DNA of 64,000 bases from Saccharum officinarum (Eukaryota > Streptophyta > Magnoliopsida > Poales > Poaceae): contig CM036201.1 in assembly GCA_020631735.1 (NCBI GenBank), positions 70,573,394 to 70,637,393 on the forward strand, in the 5' to 3' direction. Below, one piece after another: positions 34,277-46,791 of the stretch. The position numbers and the translations under genes are program-made. A model generated the notes under the pieces. The model did not search any database and was not told where the DNA came from. It saw nothing but the letters and a program-made list of their open reading frames with translations. The stretch's first letter is position 1, and the number at the start of each line of letters is the position of its first letter.

Positions 34277-34527
34277 TGTAACACCCTAGCCTGTTAGAAT
34301 CCTGTAGTAGTTGTGAAGTTGGGCCATGTGGCATATGAAGAGTTGTAGTTGGTGGGTTTAGTCATGAGAGCTAGTTTATAATCCTTGTCGTTCCAAACGT
34401 AGCACTCCGGGTTAACACTTCTAAACGAAGCGAGGACGAAAGTGTAAGAGAGCTACTATGTGTATGCAGGCCCGTTCCACGTGCGGAGCTGGGCCATGTA
34501 AGCAGATTTTGAACACGAGGTGTTACA
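34277..34527. mobile_element. Solo LTR or TRIM-like element, 251 bp
   Basis: Starts TGTAACACC, ends GGTGTTACA and is flanked by the exact 5-bp repeat GTATA (34272-34276 and 34528-34532). No internal primer-binding site is evident, so it is most simply a solo LTR left by recombination. Confidence 0.8.
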
Positions 34528-34532
34528 GTATA

Positions 34533-37476
34533 TACATGAAGAATAGATGGTCAAAGCAAGCATATCAGAAATTATAAAGGATTCGAGTCCCTCATTGCTT
34601 TCTCCCAACTGAAATTATTGTTTTTCAAGTGCGCAAATATATTACTTCTTACCATTCATAGGCTATCAGTCATGTGTAGTTACATATAAAGCAGCATATT
34701 ACAGACCACGGTCATCAATATATGTTATAATTCACAATATTTTACCAAGTATAATTAACAATACGCAAAGCTCCAAACACTGCGTTATTTATTTTAGGGA
34801 CTTATGCAAAGAAAATAAGGTACGATGCAACTAAATTGCACGAATCAAGAAAATAAGATTGGACACTAAATTGCACGAATCAAGTAGACTAGCGGAACAA
34901 CTAAAGGCATGTCCCATTAAAGTACTTACCAATTAATTATGTTGTTACCATATGATTAATATATACTGAAAAAATTTATTGTATTTCCAAAATAAGGTGC
35001 AATAAGACGAATTAAGATCTATATAAGAGAATACGCATGTTCATGGTTTAGATGCAGACCAGCTACCCACCAACGTGATCGTAACAAAACAAGTAGAGAT
35101 GGGGTTGATCGGGTTATCTTGTCTGCCGTTTAGACTTTAGACCCACATCAATCATAAATTGTTTGGGCATAAAAATTCTGCTACCTGAAAGCTTGGATTT
35201 CCTTTTTTATTGGTTAACCTAACCTCATGTACCAGTTTTGAACACCCAAAATTTCTAATAACTGAGTCTTATTACCTCACCTGAGTTTACCAAATTACCC
35301 AAATGCCCACCTCTAATAGCCCGCACTCAAAACTGCATCATCATGTTCAAAACACGCTCCCTGATGGTGCTGGCTTGCAATCTATACGTACTTCTTTATA
35401 CTTCAATGTGGTAAACATGCATGGAGTACCATGAGGGGTTTCTTTTCTAGGTGCCACCCATTCACATGAGAAGATGGCGATCATGTTCATGGCTGGCGGC
35501 AAATGGGTTCATCGATGGCAGCTGATGAGAGACAAAGAATACAGAGGGAGTTGTGTGGTTGGCTGTTGGAATATTGGACAAAGAGAATGAAGGCACGTAC
35601 AGGCACTCTGTTTTCAGCACTGTATGGTTAATGGCCAACTGAAACGGCTGGTGCTTCTTGGCACCCTCCTCTGTTGCCATCTTCAACCATTGCTTCAATA
35701 AGCCAATTATATATACCAACATGGATATAGGTGAGCATCCTTGTCCCTTTCAGATACGTGTGGGTAAAGTGTTCTGCAGTAATGTAAGGCCTATTCCATC
35801 CAACTAACTCCAAGTTGACCCCTGTATACAAGTATGCATAATAAAGTAAATGGATTGATTGTTACTAATTCCTGCTCCAGTAATTACGTAAGTGGTTAAG
35901 CTAGTTCATACTTTAGGGCTGTACTAGTTGCTCTTTGATGTTACCATCGAGTTGACATCTGTTAATTGCGATTTCATCTTTCAAACCAGCCACTAAATTA
36001 ATTGCCATGAAATGGACAATGGTTATTGTTTGGTTGTCTCCTACCCTCATATGGTGGAACTATAAAACTACATCAGGAATGGTTCAGATTACACTAAGGT
36101 CAACTCAACCAAAAGATAAACATGTTTTATTTTGTTTCTAAAGTGATGCATCTGACATAATAAGCCAAAAGGCAAATCAACCAATGCTGCAAGAGGCAGA
36201 CCTTCGCTTGAACACAAGAAGTATGAAAATCAACTACTAATTTGCTAGCTATACCACCATCCATTATCGGTCGATGGAAAACTAATATTGCAGAAACTAC
36301 AAATCTATTCCTTCTCGTCTCACCAATTGAATGCGTGTAGAAGGGTCACCAATTGAATGCTAGCTATACGAGACATTTATTGCCCAAGCTTAAATTGGTT
36401 GCATGAAGATTATGAGAGAATACGCAAGAAGGAACAAGTCTTCATCCAAGCCAAGATATATTACATGGAATACAATTATATTTGCAGAGAGGCCAACATG
36501 TATGATGCACAAGTGGAGACAAGATTACAGGAATATGGTAAATGATCACGCAACATCACACCAAATTGTTGGACTTCAATCCTTACTGAAAAATGCACCA
36601 AATTCCACGATCCATGCGCACTAGCCGCCTTTGTATATGTGGGTTTCATATTATACATGGATGAAAAGCTTATCAACTCTATTTTATTTCCATCCCTACA
36701 AACAGCTTGTCATTTCGACTTCACATCAAGGAGTAATGGCCATTTTAGTGAATACTGCTAGAATAATTTGTAACTATGCCACGCAAAACTCCATGAGAAT
36801 TGCATTAGAGGAGAGCTTTGACCTACTCAATCTTCAAGAACTGAAGTCCAGTTCACAGCCAACTAGAATGGTTGTTACTAGTGGAACTTATAGAAGTGCC
36901 CATGTCATCAGCATCTGTGCGATTGGTCCATATATATAATTCTTATTCATATATATAATAGTCTAGCTATAATCCGCTTTTCAAAGTTAACATGACGCCA
37001 CACATGTGATAGGGTGCTGAATACTGCTTGCGTGTTGAAATGTGTTACAGACATTTAACTAGTCAGCTCTTATCTGACCTCTTTAACTTTGCGTGCTGCC
37101 ATGCATGTAGGTAAAAAGCAGATGTATGCAACCTTATAGCGGCAGCTACATGTATGCTGGGCTAATGTGGATCTATTATGTGCTGGCAACCGCCTGCCTT
37201 GTGGCATTGACTGACCTGTTCCTCCTCTCCAGCGCTATGCTTTCCGACTTAATCCGGTTGCATTAGGTTAGTAATGAATTATATACCACTAACCTTATAA
37301 TCTAGGTTGAGCAAGAGAGTACAGTATTCGAAATCCTTTCTAACTAGGATTTGGTTCGTTGTGCGGACGAGGCCATAGGTAACAATTAAATACATCCACA
37401 CTCGATCATTATAGCAAATTATACATATTGCATTCGAGTTGATGTAGGAATAATAATGAACCGTCAATTTTAGATG
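34533..37476. other. Unassigned intergenic sequence
   Basis: Almost 3 kb, AT-rich, with frames up to about 100 codons (36631-36939) on both strands that overlap one another and show no family resemblance. No terminal repeats or tandem arrays noticed. Confidence 0.3.
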
Positions 37477-37499
37477 CACTAGTAGAAAAGAGTACAACA

Positions 37500-37780
37500 C
37501 CGACGCCCCCTTTTTATACCACAGGCGGTTTTAGTTATCACGTGCCTGTGGTATAAAAAGGGCGGTCTCATAGCTGCCAACCGCTTATGAATATGCATTA
37601 CCACAGGCGGTTGGCTTACACAGGCAGTTGGCTTAAGCCAACCGCCTATGGTAATACATCTTCACAGGCCTTAAGCCAACCGCCTGTGCAAATGTTTCAT
37701 TTACACAGGCGGTTGGCTTAAGGCCTGTGAAGATGCATTATCATAGGCGGTTGGCTTATCCAACCGCCTGTGATTTTCTG
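37500..37780. repeat. Left subterminal repeats of CACTA element
   Basis: Multiple copies of ACAGGCGGTTGGCTTA in both orientations, some back to back as GGCTTAAGCC palindromes. The stretch could form long hairpins. Confidence 0.85.
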
Positions 37781-38447
37781 GGTGTAAATGCCACTTCTTC
37801 CTCCCCGAGCAGCACTGTATCTCGCAGCCACCTTCCATTGGAGGCGATTTTGGAGGTCCAAATTTTACAAAATACAAGGGGGAGGTTTTGATCTTGATTT
37901 CTTGGAAAGAGGTTGCCAAAAAAAGTTAGTTTATGTCCCAATTGCCTCAATTTGCTCATTAATGCTCAATTAGAGCCACTTTTTAGATCTAGGGTTTCAC
38001 CATGAGTGTGGGAGAAGAATAGCTAGCTTCTTGTCTTTATTTCTTAAGATGGTTAGATGAGGTTGCTCAAGATGGTTGGATAATGCCTCTCCTCTCTCTT
38101 TTCATGTTTGCTTCTCAATTTTTAGCTAGTTTATGCAAGATTGAATCAATGGTGTGTTCTTGTATATTTATGTAGAGAGAGAAATGTAGATTTTTTATTT
38201 TTCAATTATGTGGTACTTTGGGTTTTTACTTCAATATCTCTCCTTATTTCTCAATTTATTTTTTCCACATCTATACATTTCTAATGAATTGTGTGTTTCT
38301 ATAATTATGCTATATACTTAGATTTTTTTTAATCATGCAACTTAGGTTTTTTCCTTTAATCCCAAGCTAAACCATAAACCCTAGATAATAAACCCTAGAT
38401 AAATCTTATCTAAACTCTAAATCATGAATGGTGTTTTACAGGTAGTG

Positions 38448-41400
38448 ATGGAGAGGTCATTCTAGATGTATAATTTATCAAGACTAGATCCATCATACAT
38501 AACTGAGGTCTAGAGGTTTATTGATACTGCTAAGAACCATGCTTTAAGAACAAGAAAGACGCACATACATTGTCCATGCATGGATTGTAGAAATTTTGTT
38601 GTATCTGATGACATTCAACAAATCCTTACTCATCTGGTCCGTCGAGGATTTATGAAGGATTACTTGATTTGGACAAAGCATGGAGAGGGTAGCTCTGCGC
38701 CTTATGCAACTAGAATTCCTACGAACATCGATGCCGATGGTCCAGAAGTGCTTGTTGATGGGTTTGAGTTCATACACGAGACACAACAACCTGACACTGA
38801 TGGTCTAGCAGCTGAACATGTTGTGCCAAATGTTCCTGATCATGGTTTCGCTGGAGGAAATGAAGATGGCACCGAAACTAATATAGCTGCGGAAGATGCA
38901 AAATTTTCTAGAGGCAATGTTGCGTCGTCATGCGGAAGATCCATCAGTGTTCTTCATGACGCTGCGGTCTGTGCTAAAGTTGTTGGTGTGCAAAGCTAGA
39001 TATGGTCTTTCTGATGCTGGCTTCGATGCGTTCTTGAGCATTATCGCAGACATGATTCCTAAGGAGAACAAAGTACCTGCTAACACATACTATGCAAAGA
39101 AGCTAATCAGTCCACTCACGATGGGTGTTGAGAAGATCCACGCTTGTAGAAATCACTGTATCCTATGTTGAGGTGATGATTATAAGGACTTGGACAACTG
39201 TCCGAAGTGTGGTGCAAGTAGGTACAAGACAAATAAATACTACATAGAGGAAGAGTGTGCTGCCTCTGTGTCTAAGGGAAAAAATGAAAGAAGACCCAAC
39301 AAAAGACCCAGAAGAGTAGTTTAAAACCCACCGACAAAGAAAAGGAAGAAGTAGACTATTAAGCGTAGAAAATATTCCTGCTTTGGTGATGTGGTACCTT
39401 CCTATGGTCGATCAATTGAGATGTTTGTTCGCTAACCCAGAGGATGCCCAACTTATGAGCTGGCATGCTTCTGATGAGCACAAAGACGATGGGAAGCTTC
39501 GGCACCCAGTCGATGGCCAGCAGTGGAAAGATTTCAATGAAACCACAAAGACTTTGCAAGGGAACCAAGGAATGTTAGGTTCGCACTGAGTACTAACAGA
39601 ATGAATCCATTTGCTGAGAGGAGTAGCAAGCACAGCACATGGCCGGTGATCCTCACCATCTACAACCTTCCTCCATGGTTGATGCAGAAGCGAAAGTACC
39701 TTTTGCTAACCATCCTTATCTCTAGACCTACACAGCCTAGAGTTGATATGGATGTTTTCTTAGAGCTCTTAATGCAGGACATGAAGATATTGTGGGAAAC
39801 AAGTGTTCAAAATGTTGGACGAGTACCGCAAAGAATCATTCACGCTCAGAGCAATTATCTTTGTTACGATCAACGACTACCCTGCTCTCTTTACATTATC
39901 AGGGCGGTTCAAGGGGACACCGCTTACGTGTGGTATGCATAGATGACACCGCTTACGTGTACCTTACTGCATCTAAGAAGATAGCGTACATGAGGCACAG
40001 ATGCTTCTTATCAAAAGGACATATGTACCGACAGAAAAAGATGGATAAGTACTTTGACAATAATAGTGAACTACAGTCTACTGCTCCATCAGGTAACAGT
40101 AAAGGCAAAAAAAAATTTAGCATAGTCAGTAAACTCAAATTTGTTTTTGGAAAGAAGACAAAAGACAGAAAACCAAGAAAGAATGTCAAACCAGCTCCAG
40201 GGGCTACATTCAAGAAGTCTATTTTCTTTGAGTATTTGGAATACTGGCCAGAGTTAGACGTACGCCACGCGATCGATGGTATGCACGTTTAGAAGAACGT
40301 GTTTGAAAGTCTAATTGGCACCTTGCTAGACATGAAGGGCAAGACAAAGGAAGGACTAAATTCATGCATGGACATGGTACAATTAGGCATAAAAAAAGAA
40401 CTTCACCCTGTTCGGCTAGAAAATGGCAAGTACTACCTCCCTACAGCAAGCTACAACCTCAACAATGATGAGAAACATGCAATGTGTGTGTGGATAAAGA
40501 AATTGAAAGTTTCATCTAGATTCTGCTCTAGCATACGGAGTATTGTGTCAATGAAAGACCTTACACTCACAAACTACAACTCACATGATTGTCATATCAT
40601 GCTAACTACTTTCCTCCCTATTGCCATCAGGGCTATAAACCCAGTGTGGATAAAGGTTGCAGTCACACTGTTTTGCTACTTCTTCAATAGGATCTCACAG
40701 AAGGTGATAGACTGTGATGAGTTGGCGTCTCTTAAGGAATTTGCAGTGGAGACAGTGTCATAGTTTGAGATGTGTTTCCCCCCAGCATTCTTCGATATGA
40801 TGGTTCACCTTATGGTGCACTTGGTTCCACAAATAGAGGCACTGGGTCCCATGTACTTGCATGAAATGTGGACGTATGAGCGCTTCATGTCAATACTAAA
40901 TTGCTATGTATCAACTCGTGCTTGTCCAGAGGCGTCTATGGTAGAGGGGTACTTAACCGAAGAGGCTATTGAGTTCGGAGGTCCATTCTGCAACAGGGTC
41001 CTAAAAGACCAAGTTGCAATAGGTCTACCTCCATCATGACACGAGGGTAGGCTGACTGGAAGATGGAGGATGGGAAAGAAAACATTGCTCCCAAATGATT
41101 ACAATACAGTTCTCGAGGCACATCACAGCGTCCTACATCAGCTTTCGATAATGGAGCCTTTGATCAACCAACACATTAAAGAGGTTCGCGAACATAATCA
41201 TGGGCACACGGAAGAATGGTTAATGAAGGAACACAAGAATTGGTTCACTTCATGGCTAAGGGAGCAGGACATACCTAATGGGGAAACACTCGAGGAACGC
41301 ACCATCAAGGTGTTACCATCTGGACCATCACGCCAGGTCAGGACATGGCAAACCTATGACATTAGTGGCTTCATGTTCTGTACCAAGTCCAAGGACTAAA

Positions 41401-41912
41401 AGAGTATGGCACAAAATAGTGGGGTTCGATGCGACACCAAAGACTCTAAAACTGGTGAGGAAACTACATACTTTGGCTTCATTGAGGACATATGGGAACT
41501 AGACTATGGTACATTTTAGATCCCTATGTTTCGATGTCAATGGGTTGAAGACAAACATGTCACAGTGGACAACTATGGGGTCAGAGTTCTTGATCCAAGT
41601 AAGGTAGGCTATAAAGATGATCCATGGATAATGGCTAATCGCGCTGCACAAGTCTTCTATGCTGAACAGATCCTGTCTCCTAATGATCAAAAGAAAAGTA
41701 CTGACAAGCCAAAGCATGTAGTTTTTCCTAGAAAGCAACAAGCCATAGGAGTTGATGGTGTATCTGACCTGGATGAATTTAACCAGTTCAGCGACATGTC
41801 TCTCTTTGTAGATGATCATCCAGTAAAGATAAGGAATGTTGAGAGAAGCATTCCACAGAGCTCGTTGCCCTGGGTGCGTCACGATGGACAAGGAAGAACA
41901 ATAATTACCTAG
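38448..41912 (+). pseudogene. TNPD-type CACTA transposase, multiply broken
   Basis: From the ATG at 38448: an N-terminal transposase-associated region with CPCMDC and LVRRGFMKDYLIWTKHGEG (to about 38700), then the Tnp2-type core (38896-39171; CPKCGASRYK at about 39200; 39383-39570; 39601-39790), then a long region in one frame from about 39960 to 41912. That last part holds YLTASKKIAYMRHR, HPVRLENGKYYLP, FPPAFFDMMVHLMVHL, LHEMWTYERFMSILN (DUF4218-like) and a DUF4216-like tail with QNSGV and PMFRCQWVEDK. The front has several frame changes and early stops (38463). The back has no frameshift but five stops (40290, 40761, 41037, 41397, 41517). It cannot make a functional transposase. Confidence 0.9.
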
Positions 41913-42929
41913 ATTTTATTTGTCATTTGCCATGTAATCCATTTATGATAAAATGTGTACCTTATGCTATGTGCCCTTCTCTATTTCTACATGTAAGACC
42001 CTATGCTTATTTCACCTTCATGAAATCCTAAGTGAGAAAAATTAGATGAATGGCTTGGTCACTAAGCTTTGTTGAGTCCATGAGCATTCCGATGTTGTAT
42101 TTATCTCAAACTTTTTCTAAGGCTTACTAGTGCCATTGATGTTCAACCCACTAAGTTTGGGATTTTTCTGATGTGGTTTGGTACTTTATCCGGTTTAATT
42201 GAATTTATGCGCGACGTCACCGGTAATTAGCGCTTGAACTGAGTCTACCCCTAAACGACCTCAAATGGTGCCAAACTTCTCCACAGGGTCTCATCTACCC
42301 TAGGAAACAAAGCTTTGTTGCGGTTGATGGAAAAACTTTCATCTCATTTAGCACGAAGAAAAATGTAATAATAGCTTGCATGACTAGAAAATCCTGAGAT
42401 CTTGTGTTGGGCCATCATTTGAGTGTAGGAGGTTGCCAAAAAATTTCAAGACATTTGGAGATAGGCATAAGATACATGCTTCACATATGCAGAAGAGTCC
42501 TTCCACCAAACCATGATCCAAACATATGGTTCCTCAGCTTTATATTGTCAACGATAAATTACACCAAGGATTATATTTTTTTTTGTAGCATTTACACAAA
42601 ACAATAAAGCTAACAAATTGGATTCATATTTTTTTGGTATTCTAGAATTATTTATGTATTAAACAAGATATATAGGACACATTAGAATTTAAATCATTTT
42701 AAATAAAATTGCATATACAAAGTACCTCAAACATAAAATTTCATTTTTTTAACATGTATACTCTAGTCAAGAGGAACACAACAAAGTTTTTTCACTAATT
42801 GAGGACAAATATTTTTGAAGAAAATGATTTTTGAATTTACAAAAACAATTTCTGAAAATATATATATAAGGAAAACTTAAAATAAATTGAAAATAATTTT
42901 CACACAGTTTTCTTTTTGGGAACCGCGTG
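41913..42929. other. CACTA 3' flank, non-coding
   Basis: AT-rich sequence after the transposase relic, presumably the 3' untranslated part of the element. Nothing further recognised. Confidence 0.4.
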
Positions 42930-43042
42930 TAGAAATGCGTTTCTTACAAGCGGCCCTCGTAGTGAACTGAAGTAGAAATCATTTCTATAGGCGGCCCTCG
43001 TAGTGAACTACCTGTAGAAATCATTTCTACAGGTGGTGGTCA
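42930..43042. repeat. Right subterminal repeats of CACTA element
   Basis: Repeats of GCGGCCCTCGTAGTGAACT separated by GTAGAAATCATTTCTAC palindromes. They differ in sequence from the left subterminal repeats. Confidence 0.8.
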
Positions 43043-43142
43043 NNNNNNNNNNNNNNNNNNNNNNNNNNNNNNNNNNNNNNNNNNNNNNNNNNNNNNNNNN
43101 NNNNNNNNNNNNNNNNNNNNNNNNNNNNNNNNNNNNNNNNNN
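43043..43142. other. Assembly gap, 100 N
   Basis: Exactly 100 N, a conventional placeholder. It hides the right end of the CACTA element and about 71 bases of the next LTR (judged from the other LTR copy), and possibly any amount of other sequence. Confidence 0.99.
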
Positions 43143-46100
43143 AATTTCCCAAAATTAGTTTATGATAGCGTCAATAGGTTATAGAAAAAAATGAGAACTT
43201 TTAGATTTTTTCTAAACTAATTTGACGACTATTGTTTAATGTGATGTTGCTTGTGGCCTCTTGTGCGTTGAGAGCGAGCAAAGTTTTAAAAAATTGTTTA
43301 TACAACGATCTTCTTCTCCGGCCTGTATATATTTTTTTTCTATAATAAAATTCCTTGTTTTCTAATTTAATCCTCTTGTTCGGGGCTTGTCTAAATCTTT
43401 TCCGTCTACTTCAAATCACTTATTTGAGATCATCAACCGTCTCTGATATCATCTCGAGTATGCTGTCAAAATATCTTTTCATCAGCTTTAATTAATTTAT
43501 CTCGGTCCACTTTGTTTTCTCCATCAGCACATGTATTGCCTATTCCTTCATTTTGAGGCCTACGGAACAACCTAGCTTTTGAGCCAGCTCATGTCTCGCT
43601 GCTATATGGTCACGTGCTGTTAGCCCCTCAATTTCCTTTCCATATATGAAATTCTGAATCGTATTCGAGTTGGACATCGAATCGTATTCGAGTTGGACAT
43701 CGTCCTGCCGGCCAGCCGTGCGCCGTTGTGAATCCACGCGTATAAAGAGCAAAGCTATCGTCTTTTATGATGTATGTATCTACTCCATCGGTTTTGCCCT
43801 AGTTACCTGTCGCCGCTGTTGTCGTCCGCCGCCGCTGTTGACGTCCGGCCGGCTGCTGCCCTCGGTCAGAGTCGTTGATCGTATGTGTACGCCTGCCGAC
43901 GTGCAGCAGCTCTGAGGTTTACCCCGGCCTGCCTCCGTCATCTGTGTGTTGTCCGTCTCCAGCCAGGCCATGCAAAAGCCGCGTCTCAATCTCTACTAGC
44001 ACCAGGGCGCCTCTATCTACGGAAGCAAGCTGCCAGTCATCACGTGCCTTAGATTCGGCTATTCCTAGCTATGCCCTGTTGCCTGGCCGAGCTGCTGGCT
44101 TGCTTTCAAACTTCAGCACGTCAGCTGCCGTCAACTTCCTGGTGTTGAGAGCTCCCTGATACTTGGTTGCAAGACAAATCTACAAAGGTCAGCGGCACCT
44201 CCTTGTCCACTACTTCATTGATCAAAGCGTTTATGTTGATGTCGTGCCTACGTTATTCTCGCAAAATAAATGATTTCAATATTTGAATAAATTTATTAGA
44301 TAAGTTAAGTTGCTGCTAATTTAAATATAGATAATTGTGGTTTTAAACTTTTTCATATTAATTTGATAATGTGGTGTTTGTGTGATGCTTGTCTTTGGTG
44401 TTGGTGAGTGCTATTATTTTCAAAATACCATAGGACGACGTTTACTTCTCACCGGAATTTTTTTTGGCATTTTCTGGATTTAAAATTTCAATTTCCGTGA
44501 GCTTAATCTTTTTCCTTGATCTCTTCATCAATCTTTTCATGAGCTCAAACTCATTTAGTTGAGTTCCTTATCTCTCCAAGAGTCTCCAGGATTTTTCCCG
44601 TGATTTTTCTGAGCTCCGGCTATTTTTCACGGCCAAAAAGGTAATTTAGATTTTCTGGAATTATTTTATTCACGGAATTAAAATAATCCCGAAATTAAGA
44701 AAATCCGAAAGTTTCCAAACCCTACGACTATATATATGCCGGCGTAGCCCTCGACGCCCTGATTTCAGAAGTACAACCCTTATCGCGAGCCGCCGCTCGT
44801 AGCTCCCTCCACCTCTCGCCGAAGTTCTGCATCTACAGCTTGCGTTCCGGCGAACTTCCGACGAGCTTTTCCGGCCAAACCGTCGCGTTCCGACGCCAGC
44901 CACCACCACCAAGAGGCAGCCCTCGTCGTTCTCTACACCGTGGTATATCCGTTTGCACGAATCCATCGCTGTTTCATCGAGTTCCTATCTCATCTTGTTT
45001 TTCTCCGGCGAGGTACCACCATGGCTGACCGGAGCTCCTCCCAGCTCAAGGTAGAAGATGATACTATTTACAGTTTTGCCACTAAACTTGTTTTGATCAT
45101 AAAATCTTCGTTTTAACTCCGATTTGACCCGTTCAAGTTGCGTTAGGTTCGTATTTGCGAGCTCTACATGTTAGTGTAGTTGTACAGTTGGTTTGAAAAT
45201 TTATTTTTCGAGTTTATATTGAGTATTTATTTATCTATAGGAAATCTTAGAAAATTCATAACTTTCACGTTTTAACTCCGAATTTGGTGATCTTTGCGTC
45301 TGTGTGATCGTAGAAACGTGTAGAAGAGTTTTATAAACTTTGATTATTGTTTTGCTACTGTTGGTGTACTGTTCTAATTGTATCTCTTTGTTTGCTTCGT
45401 GTATGTTTGATTGGATGCATGTGTGTTGTTGATTGATGATCGAGTATAGACGGTGAGCAGTATCTGGACGATCAGGAGTATTATTTTGAGCCAGACCAGC
45501 AGTATCATCAGGAAAGCTTTGATTAAGGCAAGTATAACATGGGACCATCCTTGTTGTCCTATTCACTGAAATTATCATACATATGCATGTGTCTTCCTTG
45601 ACAACCTTAGAGATTATAACTTAGTGATTGATACCTTGATTCCTTGTCAACCTTGGGATGCATTTGGGTAGCTATTGCTAGTGCTTAATTATGAACAATG
45701 ATCTTGTAATTTGACTAATGGATTATGCAATCAACCTTTAATGATGATTTTATTACTGTTGAAAAGGGGGCTAGAGCAAGGGGTTATATTGTTGCTCTGG
45801 TTTCTCTCCGTAAGGACTTATCTGTACATGACCATCCGGGACATACAGTACAGCTGTGAGGGCTATATGGCTCTGGCTTTAGTTGTTCAAGAGACCTTTT
45901 CTAGCTTGTTAGAGGTTACCTTAAATGGCGTAAGAATGGCTTGCCACTTTGGGTGTAGTGCGAGCCCCTGGCCTAGTGTGTATAGGCTGCGGTTGTTGTG
46001 CCACAGGGAAGGGGGTTCTACATCTGCCTGCCGAGTGAATCTAATGGCCCTAACTTGTTAGACGAACTTTTGAGTGGCTTTATATGGTCTCTGATGTTTT

Positions 46101-46776
46101 GGGCCTTGCAAACCCATGCATTTGGAAATCATGACTCACAGTGAAAGTGTACACCTCTGCGCAGAGTTAAAAACTGGTATACTAGCCGTGCTCACGGATA
46201 CGAGCGGCCTTGGAACATCTACAGAATAGTTGATCACCATTGTTATATCATGCTTAATTACTGTTGTTATTATTATGCTCATGTTAATGCTATTCATTAT
46301 CCTTATTACAATTGATCATTGGTTCATTAATGGGAATTGGAATACCTTGATGCTACTCAATTGCTAATTATATGATGATTAAAAGCTGAACGCAGTTAAA
46401 CAGTGTCTAGCTTTTTGAGCCTCATGAACCCTGTGTTATACTTGTTGAGTTCGACATGGACTCACTCTTGCTATTTCCCCAACACTCCAGTGTGTAGTAA
46501 GATGCTACTCAGAAGAAGGACAAAGGTGTAGTGGAGTTTCCAGAAGACTAGTAGAAGTGCTAGGCATATGTTACCCCAGTCAGCCGTCCCTGAGAAGAAT
46601 GGAGCCCGAAGTTTAGTCACCGTTCCGCGATACTCTGATGTAAGTGTTAATATAGCTATGTATACGTTATATAATAACATTGTTTCTGATATTTTTTTCA
46701 TTCTGGCATATGTGTGGACTTCCTGGGCACACATATGATTAGCCTGGTTTTGTTCTTTAGAAAACCGGGTGTGACA
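43143..46776 (+). repeat. 5' LTR of non-autonomous element (start in gap)
   Basis: Matches 49109-52748 with scattered substitutions and few-base indels. It holds a 23-bp tandem duplication (GAATCGTATTCGAGTTGGAC unit, 43656-43701), a TATA box and, from about 45060 on, the portion shared with the coding element's LTR. Confidence 0.9.
44728..44738 (+). promoter_or_regulatory. LTR TATA box (5' LTR)
   Basis: CTATATATATG in a sharply AT-to-GC transition; the same site is at 50697-50707 in the 3' LTR. About 280 bp further on is an ATG in good context (ACCACCATGG at 45015-45024) starting a 31-codon frame, with AAG/GTAGAAG after ten codons resembling a splice donor. Confidence 0.6.
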
Positions 46777-46779
46777 GAG

Positions 46780-46791
46780 TGGTATCGGAGC
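46780..46791 (+). promoter_or_regulatory. Primer-binding site, one mismatch
   Basis: TGGTATCGGAGC, three bases after the LTR. It matches the initiator-Met site in the coding element except G for A at the eighth base. Confidence 0.9.

Larger units (their letters stand above)
37477..43042 (+). mobile_element. CACTA element with TNPD-type transposase, right end in gap
   Basis: Left end CACTAGTAGAAAAGAG at 37477 is a typical CACTA terminus. Subterminal repeats, a transposase relic (38448-41912) and a right subterminal array follow. The right terminus is not seen because the sequence runs into the run of N. Some terminal-inverted-repeat partner should lie in the missing sequence; without it neither length nor target duplication can be stated. 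Confidence 0.85.

Noticed and set aside
36357..36939. Possible host gene (62-102 codon frames)
   Set aside because: Frames in different phases with no splice-site logic I could follow and no recognisable domain.
37500..37780. Hairpin-rich region as a microRNA precursor
   Set aside because: The inverted repeats are the subterminal repeats of a CACTA element starting at 37477.
43540..43989. Frames of 69-81 codons repeated at 49509-49955
   Set aside because: Duplicated only because both LTRs carry them; both strands open, with no family resemblance.
45711..46061. 116-codon frame in the LTR, also at 51681-52115 and antisense at 14912-15241
   Set aside because: It is in LTR sequence shared by two elements, but reads on opposite strands or with altered ends in different copies, so it is sequence conservation of the LTR rather than a protein.
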